A stretch of DNA of 7,386 nucleotides, taken from JBOGIF01 sp050742415 (lineage in GTDB: Bacteria; Actinomycetota; Acidimicrobiia; Acidimicrobiales; AC-14). A program made the translations under genes and the position numbers. The notes beneath the pieces were generated by a model that was not told the origin of the DNA, did no database searches, and saw only the letters and a list, made by a program, of their open reading frames with translations. The stretch covers positions 1 to 7,386 of the forward strand of contig JBOGIF010000116.1 of the NCBI GenBank assembly GCA_050742415.1. The letters run 5' to 3'. Shown in pieces: positions 1 to 4,881 of the stretch (its first letter is position 1; each line of letters begins with the position of its first letter).

Positions 1-1203
1 GTCGCCGCCACGGCGTAGGTCGCGGACCGTCACCGTGCCGGCGGCCACCTCGCGCTCGCCGATCACGAGGGCCAGGCGGGCGCCGGAGCGGTCGGCGGAC
101 TTGAACTGCGACTTCATCGACCGCCCGTCGAAAGCCCGGTCGGCGGCAACGCCGGCGTCCCTCAGCTCGTGGGTCAGCTCCAGCGCAGCGAAGCCGCCGG
201 TGGTGTCCACGACCCACACGCCGGGCGCGTTCGCCGGCGCCGGGAGCGTGCCTTCTGCATCGCACGCCAGCAGCAGCCGCTCGATGCCCATGCCGAAGCC
301 GATCCCCGGTGTCTGCGGGCCACCAAGAGCTTCGGTCAGCTTGTCGTAGCGACCCCCACCACCCACCGCGTCCTGCGCCGAGTCGAGCGCCTCGGCCTTC
401 AGCTCGAAGGTCGTGCGCGTGTAGTAGTCGAGGCCGCGCACCAGGCGCGGCTCCAGCCGGTAGGCCACGCCGAGGGCGTCGAGCCCTACGCGGACCCGGG
501 CGAAGTGCGCGGCGCACGGGTCGCACAGGTGGTCGACCACTCGCGGTGCGTCTTCGGTCGCCGCCCGGCACTCGGCCCGCTTGCAGTCGAGCACCCGAAG
601 GGGGTTGTCGGACCAACGGGCGCGGTGCTCGTCGCACAGATCGCCCGAGGCGGCTCTCTCACCCAGATGGGAGCGCAGAGCTTCGAGGTAGGCAGGCCGG
701 CAGGCATCGTCACCGAGGGAGTTGAGCAGCAACGCCACCCGCGTGAGGCCGAGGTCGGCGCAGAACGACCGGGCGAGAGCCACGACCTCGACGTCTAGGT
801 CGGCGTCGTCCGTGCCCAGGGCCTCGACTCCCACCTGGTGGTGCTGGCGGTAGCGGCCGGCCTGGGGCCGTTCGTAACGGAAGCTCGGGGCTGCGTACCA
901 GGCCTTGAACGGTGTCGGCGGGTGGTGCTGAACGAACGCCCGCACGATGGGAGCGGTGCCCTCGGGCCGCAGCGCGACGTGCCGACCACCCTTGTCGTCG
1001 AAGTCGTACATCTCCTTGCGCACCACGTCGGTTCCCTCGCCGACCCGCTCGAACACACCGGCGTCCTCGAACATCGGGCTGAGCACGAGCCCGTACCCGG
1101 CCCGCTCGACGCGCGCCGTGAACCGCGCCAGCAGGCCCTTCCACCGCTCCGACTCCGGCGGCAACACGTCGCGCGTCCCCACAGGGGCTTGGAACTCGGG
1201 CAT
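1..1203 (-). CDS. hisS: Histidyl-tRNA synthetase, 3' end off window
   Basis: Class II aminoacyl-tRNA synthetase that charges tRNA-His in the cytosol. I translated the minus strand from 1203 to 1 and found 401 codons with no stop or frameshift. Visible class II signatures are motif 1 (MFEDAGVFERVGEGTD, about residues 44-59), the ALRPEGT block (77-83), motif 2 (FRYERPQAGRYRQHHQ, 108-123), the histidine-binding RGLDYY (256-261) and motif 3 (GIGFGMGIERLLL, about 300-312). A C-terminal anticodon-binding domain follows, with the typical MKSQFKSADRSGA and GEREVAAGTVTVRDL blocks. Retention of RGLDYY and the anticodon domain argues against the HisZ paralogue. The ATG at 1201-1203 is fixed by an in-frame TAG four codons upstream (1213-1215) and by the family-typical N-terminus MPEFQAPVGTRDVLPPE. 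HisRS is usually about 410-430 residues, so roughly 20 are missing beyond the left edge. Motif 2 reads RQHHQ where many homologues have RQFHQ, a mild variation. No Shine-Dalgarno is visible. Confidence 0.97.
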   Translation of the reverse strand, partial: MPEFQAPVGTRDVLPPESERWKGLLARFTARVERAGYGLVLSPMFEDAGVFERVGEGTDVVRKEMYDFDDKGGRHVALRPEGTAPIVRAFVQHHPPTPFKAWYAAPSFRYERPQAGRYRQHHQVGVEALGTDDADLDVEVVALARSFCADLGLTRVALLLNSLGDDACRPAYLEALRSHLGERAASGDLCDEHRARWSDNPLRVLDCKRAECRAATEDAPRVVDHLCDPCAAHFARVRVGLDALGVAYRLEPRLVRGLDYYTRTTFELKAEALDSAQDAVGGGGRYDKLTEALGGPQTPGIGFGMGIERLLLACDAEGTLPAPANAPGVWVVDTTGGFAALELTHELRDAGVAADRAFDGRSMKSQFKSADRSGARLALVIGEREVAAGTVTVRDLRRGGD

Positions 1204-1209
1204 CGCCGG

Positions 1210-1215
1210 ACGCTA
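1210..1215 (-). promoter_or_regulatory. Putative -10 box of hisS (leaderless start)
   Basis: On the minus strand TAGCGT is followed by exactly six bases (CCGGCG) and then the hisS ATG. This fits the actinobacterial TAnnnT -10 consensus at -12 to -7 with transcription starting on the A of the ATG, a leaderless mRNA. No purine-rich ribosome binding site precedes the ATG, which agrees. I see no convincing -35 element. The TAG of this box is also the in-frame stop that fixes the hisS start. This is inferred from spacing and sequence only. Confidence 0.5.
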
Positions 1216-1247
1216 CCCGTTCACCCATGACGATCCGCGTGAATGTT

Positions 1248-1274
1248 TGACTGCTACCATGACTGCATGAGTCA
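1248..1274 (+). promoter_or_regulatory. Candidate autoregulatory operator of the antitoxin
   Basis: Two perfect 7-bp direct copies of TGACTGC lie at 1248-1254 and 1260-1266, a 12-bp period, and flank the -10 hexamer. The second copy also forms the left arm of an inverted repeat, TGACT (1260-1264) and AGTCA (1270-1274), centred on the A of the start codon. Ribbon-helix-helix antitoxins typically bind pairs of short sites over their own promoter and repress it with the toxin as co-repressor. The position fits that role, but the repeats are short and chance cannot be excluded. Confidence 0.35.
1252..1260 (+). promoter_or_regulatory. Putative extended -10 promoter of the toxin-antitoxin pair
   Basis: TGCTACCAT combines an extended -10 element (TGn) with a TAnnnT hexamer (TACCAT, 1255-1260). 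Six bases (GACTGC) separate it from the ATG at 1267, the spacing expected if transcription starts on that A and the mRNA is leaderless. No Shine-Dalgarno lies upstream of 1267 and no -35 match is seen about 17 bp upstream (GATCCG); an extended -10 can compensate for this. The match favours the ATG at 1267 over the in-frame ATG at 1243, which would put the promoter inside the gene. Confidence 0.5.
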
Positions 1275-1590
1275 GCTCACCCTCCGACTGGAGGAGAACC
1301 TTGCCGGTCAAGTGAAGTCGGCGGCGGCGGCGCGCGGCATGAGCGTCAACCGCTGGGCCTCCTCAGTCCTGCGCGCTGCCGTCGACCCCGACCTGGCAGG
1401 CGACGAGGCCGAACGGCTCCGGGCTCGGCTGGTGCGGGCCGGGCTCCTCCAGCCGCCATCCGAGACGCGCGAGGGGGGTGCGAAGGCCAGGCCCGACGCT
1501 CGCGCCGTCGCCAGAGCCCGAGCCCGCGCCGGGCGGGGACGGCGCCTCGCCGACCTCGTGTCCGAGGACCGCTCCCCCAGTCCGCGCTGA
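1267..1590 (+). CDS. VapB-type ribbon-helix-helix antitoxin
   Basis: Predicted 107-residue antitoxin that neutralises the PIN toxin encoded next to it and probably represses their shared promoter. The N-terminus (MSQLTLRLEENLAGQVKSA, then AAARGMSVNRWASSVLRAAV) has the ribbon-helix-helix pattern: an alternating beta strand, a helix, a small turn with MSVN, and a second helix, ending near residue 40. A basic, Ala/Arg-rich linker (about residues 60-92) follows, then RRLADLVSEDR (about 92-102). That last segment resembles the C-terminal helix with which VapB proteins clamp the toxin. At 107 residues it is longer than the usual 70-90. An ATG at 1243 would add eight residues (MFDCYHDC) unlike the family, so 1267 is preferred; it also matches the -10 spacing. 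The stop overlaps the toxin start (CTGA, 1587-1590), as in translationally coupled toxin-antitoxin operons. Base composition matches the neighbours, so recent transfer is not evident. Confidence 0.82.
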   Translation: MSQLTLRLEENLAGQVKSAAAARGMSVNRWASSVLRAAVDPDLAGDEAERLRARLVRAGLLQPPSETREGGAKARPDARAVARARARAGRGRRLADLVSEDRSPSPR

Positions 1591-2018
1591 TCGTCTTTGC
1601 CGACTCGTCGGCGCTGGTGAAGCTCTACGCCGACGAGGAAGGGCACGAGGCGGTGAGAGGGGTGGGCACGTTCGTGATCTCCTGCCTCGCACGGGTGGAG
1701 GTGCCCGCCGCCATATGGCGCAAGCACCGGATCGGCGAGCTGAGCGTGGACGATGTCGCGGTGCTGGTTTCCGACTTCGAGGCGGACCTAACCGGAGAGC
1801 ACGGCACGAGCCGGTTTGCGGTGCTGGGCCTACCGATGCCGGTGCTCGACGACGCCGCTCGGCTGGTTGCCGTCCACGGCCTGCAAGCCTACGACGGGGT
1901 GCAGCTGGCGAGCGCCCTGGCGGCGCGGGCCGCGGAGCCGGCCTGCGACTGCTTCGCCTGCTTCGACGATTCGCTGCGGGTCGCCGCCGTCAGCGAAGGC
2001 CTCACCCTTCTGCCCTGA
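1587..2018 (+). CDS. VapC-type PIN-domain ribonuclease toxin (non-canonical CTG start)
   Basis: Predicted Mg2+-dependent endoribonuclease toxin; VapC proteins usually cut tRNA or rRNA and stop translation. Read from the CTG at 1587 the protein has 143 residues, normal for VapC. The PIN acidic residues are all present: D6 in IVFADSSALVKLY, E38 in ARVEVPAAIW, D103 in LQAYDGVQLASAL, and D127/D128 in CFDDSLRVAA. The frame offers no ATG, GTG or TTG between 1554 and 1617. The first conventional start, GTG at 1617, lies inside the opening strand and would remove D6. CTG 1587-1589 overlaps the antitoxin TGA in the same four-base way as the common ATGA or GTGA. A GAGGA at 1564-1568 is about 18 nt upstream, too far to be a good ribosome binding site, so expression probably depends on re-initiation by ribosomes finishing the antitoxin. 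The PIN assignment is firm; the start is inferred. A C-terminal cysteine cluster (CDCFAC, 120-125) is unusual but of unknown meaning. Confidence 0.85.
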   Translation: MIVFADSSALVKLYADEEGHEAVRGVGTFVISCLARVEVPAAIWRKHRIGELSVDDVAVLVSDFEADLTGEHGTSRFAVLGLPMPVLDDAARLVAVHGLQAYDGVQLASALAARAAEPACDCFACFDDSLRVAAVSEGLTLLP

Positions 2019-2022
2019 CGCT

Positions 2023-2052
2023 GCGCCCGCCCCTGAGCGATCCGGGCGGCGC
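2023..2052. terminator. GC-rich hairpin between convergent toxin and rel genes
   Basis: The left arm GCGCC-C-GCCC (2023-2032) can pair with GGGCGGCGC (2044-2052), giving nine G-C pairs with one bulged C (2028) and an 11-base loop. It fills the 33-bp gap between the toxin stop (2018) and the end of rel (2052), where a bidirectional terminator would be expected. There is no T-run on either side, so it is not a classic intrinsic terminator. Hairpins lacking a U-tract have been proposed as actinobacterial terminators, and chance pairing is easy in such GC-rich DNA. Confidence 0.35.
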
Positions 2053-4289
2053 TAGCGGCCGGCGCCGGGGAGGACGCGGTAGGCGTCGAAGACGGAGTCG
2101 ATCCGCTTCATGGTGGCGAGCACCGAGTCGAGGTGGGACGGGTCCGCCAGCTCGAACTCGAAGCGAAGGCGCGCCACCCGGTCGGACCCGGTGATGGTGG
2201 AGCACGAGACGATGTTGAGGTGGTGGTCGGCCAGCACCGTCGAGACGTCGCGCAGCAGCCGTGAACGGTCGAGAGCCTCCACCTCGATGGAGGCGATGAA
2301 CACTCCTGGCCGCTCGCCGTCCCACTCCACCTCGATCTGGCGGTGGGCCATGCGTCCGGTGAGGGCGACGGCGTTGGCGCAGTCCGCCCGGTGCACGGAC
2401 ACACCGCGCCCGGTCGTGACAAACCCGACGATCTGATCGCCCGGCACCGGAGTGCAACACCGTGAGAGTCGGACGAGCACGTCGTCCAGGCCCTCCACGT
2501 GGACACCGGCGCGCTGGCCCCGGTTGCGCCGCTGAGGGCCCCGGGCCGTGAACGGCAGCTGGTCCTCGGCCTCGGCCTCGATCTCGTCGTCGCCCCGAAG
2601 CTCCTTGGCCACCCGCTGGGCCACCGACTGTGCCGACACATGACCCTCGCCGATCGCGGCGTGCAGCGCGTCCAGGTCGGCGTAGTTCAAGCTCTCCGCC
2701 ACCTTGGTCAAGATCGGGGAGGAGGCCAGCTTCTGGACGGGTAGGGCCTCACGGCGCAGGTGGCGGACCAGCTCCTCGCGCCCGTTCTCGGCTGCCTCCT
2801 CACGCCGGCTGCGGCTGAACCAGTGGCGGATCTTGTTACGGGCCCTGGGGGTGACGACCATCTGCAACCAGTCACGTGACGGTCCGGCGGCCTCCACCTT
2901 GGAGGTGAACACCTCGATCGTGTCGCCCGAGGACAACCGCGAATCGAGTGGGACCAGCCGGCCGTTGACCCGAGCTCCGATGCAGCGGTGGCCGACGTCG
3001 GTATGGATCGAATAGGCGAAGTCGACCGGCGTGGCCCCGACGGGGAGGGTCATCACGTCGCCCTTGGGCGTGAAGACGAAGACCTCGTCCTGGTCGAGGT
3101 CGATCTTGAGCGTCTCCATGAACTCGCGGGGGTCGACGGTCTCCTGCTGCCAGTCGACGATGCGCTGGAGCCAGCTCACCTCAGGGGCGGTCTGCTCCTT
3201 GTAGCTCCAGTGGGCGGCGATGCCGAACTCCGCCCGCTGGTGCATCTCCCGGGTACGGATCTGCACCTCCAGGGTCTTGCCCTGGGGGCCAACCACTGTC
3301 GTGTGCAACGACTGGTAGAGGTTGAACTTGGGCATGGCGATGTAGTCCTTGAACCGACCCTGTACCGGCCTCCACGTGGCATGGATGGTGCCGAGCGCGG
3401 CATAACAGTCCTTCACGCTGTCGACCAGGACTCGAATCCCGAGGAGGTCGTAGATGTCGTCGAACTCGCGGCGCTTGACGACCATCTTCTCGTAGATGCT
3501 CCAGTGGTGCTTCGGGCGACCGCTCACGTCAGCCTTGATGCCCAGCTCCTCCAGGCTGGAGCGAACCAGGTCGAGCACCTGCGACAGGTAGATGTCGCGC
3601 TCGGGCGACCGCGACGAAACCATCTGCTCGATCTCGGCGTAGCGCTTGGGATGGAGGGTGGCGAAGGCCAGGTCCTCCAGCTGCCACTTGATCCCCCCGA
3701 TCCCGAGCCGGTGAGCGAGGGGCGCGTAGATGTCGAGGGTCTCCTGCGCGGTCCGATGCTGGTTCTCCACCGGCATGGCCGCGATGGTCCGCATGTTGTG
3801 GAGCCGGTCGGCCAGCTTGATGACCAGCACCCGGATGTCCTTGGCCATGGCCACGAGCATCTTTCGCATGGTCGCCGCCTGCTGGGCCTCCCGGGAGTCG
3901 AAGCTCACCCGGTCGAGCTTGGTGACGCCGTCGACGATCGCCGCCACCTCGGGCCCGAACTCGTTCGCTACGGCCTCGAGGGTGACGCCCGTGTCCTCGA
4001 CAGCGTCGTGGAGGAGGGCGGCGGCGAGGGTCACGTCGTCCAGACCCAGGTCGGCCAGGATCGAGGCCACCGCCAACGGATGGTGGATGTACGGGTCGCC
4101 CGACCTTCGCACCTGGCCGGTGTGGGCTTGTGCGGCGGTGCGGTAGGCCCGCTCGATCAGCGAGGCGTCGGCCGTGGGGTGGCGGGTCGAGAAGGTCGCG
4201 AGGAGCTCAGCCAGGTCCCGCGCCTGCCCGGACTCCTCTCCGCCGCGCCCCCACTCCAGCACCCGGTTCGAGCTGGAGGCGACGGCCAC
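2052..4289 (-). CDS. relA: Bifunctional (p)ppGpp synthetase/hydrolase, long RSH
   Basis: Full-length 745-residue RelA/SpoT homologue that makes (p)ppGpp from ATP and GDP/GTP on starved ribosomes and degrades it again. Domains in order: HD hydrolase with an intact active site (H70 in YIHHPL, H94-D95 and E98-D99 in LLHDAVEDT, D161 in KLADRLHN); synthetase (GRPKHHWSIYEKM from 257, GRFKDYIAMPK from 311, LEVQIRT near 340); TGS (about 402-462); zinc-finger-type domain with RCCTPVPGD (C611, C612) and HRADC (633-637); C-terminal ACT (about 663-740). The synthetase carries RFKD (312-315), the RxKD form of bifunctional Rel enzymes, rather than the ExDD of synthetase-only RelA. Hydrolase and synthetase therefore both look functional. 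The start is GTG (4287-4289) with a good ribosome binding site. It lies 10 nt downstream of apt in the secD-secF-apt-rel order known from actinobacteria, so transcription from upstream genes is likely. It converges on the toxin gene. The symbol rel or rsh is equally apt. Confidence 0.97.
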   Translation of the reverse strand: MAVASSSNRVLEWGRGGEESGQARDLAELLATFSTRHPTADASLIERAYRTAAQAHTGQVRRSGDPYIHHPLAVASILADLGLDDVTLAAALLHDAVEDTGVTLEAVANEFGPEVAAIVDGVTKLDRVSFDSREAQQAATMRKMLVAMAKDIRVLVIKLADRLHNMRTIAAMPVENQHRTAQETLDIYAPLAHRLGIGGIKWQLEDLAFATLHPKRYAEIEQMVSSRSPERDIYLSQVLDLVRSSLEELGIKADVSGRPKHHWSIYEKMVVKRREFDDIYDLLGIRVLVDSVKDCYAALGTIHATWRPVQGRFKDYIAMPKFNLYQSLHTTVVGPQGKTLEVQIRTREMHQRAEFGIAAHWSYKEQTAPEVSWLQRIVDWQQETVDPREFMETLKIDLDQDEVFVFTPKGDVMTLPVGATPVDFAYSIHTDVGHRCIGARVNGRLVPLDSRLSSGDTIEVFTSKVEAAGPSRDWLQMVVTPRARNKIRHWFSRSRREEAAENGREELVRHLRREALPVQKLASSPILTKVAESLNYADLDALHAAIGEGHVSAQSVAQRVAKELRGDDEIEAEAEDQLPFTARGPQRRNRGQRAGVHVEGLDDVLVRLSRCCTPVPGDQIVGFVTTGRGVSVHRADCANAVALTGRMAHRQIEVEWDGERPGVFIASIEVEALDRSRLLRDVSTVLADHHLNIVSCSTITGSDRVARLRFEFELADPSHLDSVLATMKRIDSVFDAYRVLPGAGR

Positions 4290-4294
4290 GGCTG

Positions 4295-4301
4295 CTCCCC
4301 T
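4295..4301 (-). promoter_or_regulatory. Ribosome binding site of rel, overlapping the apt stop
   Basis: The minus strand reads TAGGGGAGCAGCC and then GTG. The AGGGGAG core overlaps the apt TAG stop by two bases and sits five bases before the rel GTG. This supports GTG 4287-4289 as the rel start and suggests translational coupling of rel to apt. Confidence 0.7.
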
Positions 4302-4839
4302 ACTCGTAGCTCAGCAGCGACAGGGGCTTGTGGCCGGCCAGCCGGGCCCGCCCATCGAGGAACGCAAGCTCCAGGACGAAGGCCACGCCGACGACCGTCG
4401 CGCCGAGCCTCTCCACCAGCCGCACAGCGGCGGCGGCCGTCCCGCCGGTGGCCAGCACGTCGTCGACGACTAGAACGCGCTCCCCGCGTGCGAGAGCGTC
4501 GCGGTGCACCTCGAGGTGGTCGGTGCCGTACTCCAGCTCGTAGGTCTCGCCCTCGACACCCCAGGGGAGCTTGCCGGCCTTGCGCACGGGAACGAAGCCC
4601 GCGCCCAGGCGGTAGGCGACGGGTGCCGCCAGGATGAAGCCTCGGGCCTCGATGCCCAGGACCTTGTCGACCATGCGTTGTCCGTCGGTGGCCGCGAACG
4701 GCTCGACCAAGGCGTCCACCGCAAGCGCGAACGCCTCACCGTCGGCCAGCAACGGCGTGATGTCCTTGAACACGATTCCCGGCTGCGGGAAGTCGGGCAC
4801 CTCGCGAATGCGATCCTTGAGCAGGCCGACGTCGAGCAT
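4300..4839 (-). CDS. apt: Adenine phosphoribosyltransferase
   Basis: Cytosolic purine-salvage enzyme that converts adenine and PRPP to AMP and pyrophosphate. It has 179 residues, the usual length. Family blocks are all visible: VPDFPQPGIVFKDITPLL near the N-terminus (about 14-31), GIEARGFILAAPVA (62-75), FVPVRKAGKLPW (82-93), the flexible-loop segment YELEYGTDHLEVH (100-112), and the PRPP-binding RVLVVDDVLATGGTAAA (121-137). The ATG at 4837-4839 is the only start that gives a family-like N-terminus; the first in-frame stop upstream is the secF stop codon itself. No clear Shine-Dalgarno precedes it, so it is read either after secF on a shared mRNA or from its own leaderless transcript. Its place between secF and rel is a conserved actinobacterial arrangement, not a functional pathway link. 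Confidence 0.97.
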   Translation of the reverse strand: MLDVGLLKDRIREVPDFPQPGIVFKDITPLLADGEAFALAVDALVEPFAATDGQRMVDKVLGIEARGFILAAPVAYRLGAGFVPVRKAGKLPWGVEGETYELEYGTDHLEVHRDALARGERVLVVDDVLATGGTAAAAVRLVERLGATVVGVAFVLELAFLDGRARLAGHKPLSLLSYE

Positions 4840-4846
4840 CCGGCCC

Positions 4847-4852
4847 AGGCTA
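4847..4852 (-). promoter_or_regulatory. Possible internal -10 box for apt
   Basis: TAGCCT on the minus strand lies seven bases before the apt ATG, within the 42-nt spacer after secF, and apt lacks a Shine-Dalgarno. The TAnnnT form and spacing would allow a leaderless apt-rel transcript separate from the secDF mRNA. With only three fixed bases the support is weak. Confidence 0.25.
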
Positions 4853-4867
4853 CCGGGGGCGGCGCGA

Positions 4868-4878
4868 CTCGGTCCGAG
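4868..4878. repeat. Short palindrome in the secF-apt spacer
   Basis: CTCGG-T-CCGAG is a perfect 5+1+5 inverted repeat lying four bases beyond the secF stop. The one-base centre is too small for a stable hairpin loop at full pairing, so a protein-binding site or chance is more likely than a terminator. Function unknown. Confidence 0.3.
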
Positions 4879-4881
4879 GGG

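Noticed and set aside
1..1203. HisZ, the regulatory HisRS paralogue
   Set aside because: The complete catalytic motifs, RGLDYY and an anticodon-binding C-terminal domain indicate the true synthetase.
710..1228. 172-codon minus-strand frame overlapping the start of hisS
   Set aside because: Out of frame with hisS, Arg/Ala/Gly-rich without any domain; hisS itself reads cleanly through the region.
1243..1266. Upstream ATG at 1243 as antitoxin start
   Set aside because: It would add MFDCYHDC, unlike ribbon-helix-helix N-termini, and would place the extended -10 element inside the gene; no ribosome binding site precedes it.
1478..2194. 238-codon plus-strand frame overlapping both toxin-antitoxin genes
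   Set aside because: Arg/Gly-rich frame with no domain; it crosses the antitoxin, the toxin and the end of rel, each supported by family motifs in other frames.
2988..4637. 549-codon open frame on the plus strand opposite rel and apt
   Set aside because: It mirrors the codon pattern of rel and apt, has a repetitive Val/Asp/His/Gly-rich composition typical of antisense frames in GC-rich genes, and crosses a gene boundary. No domain is recognisable.
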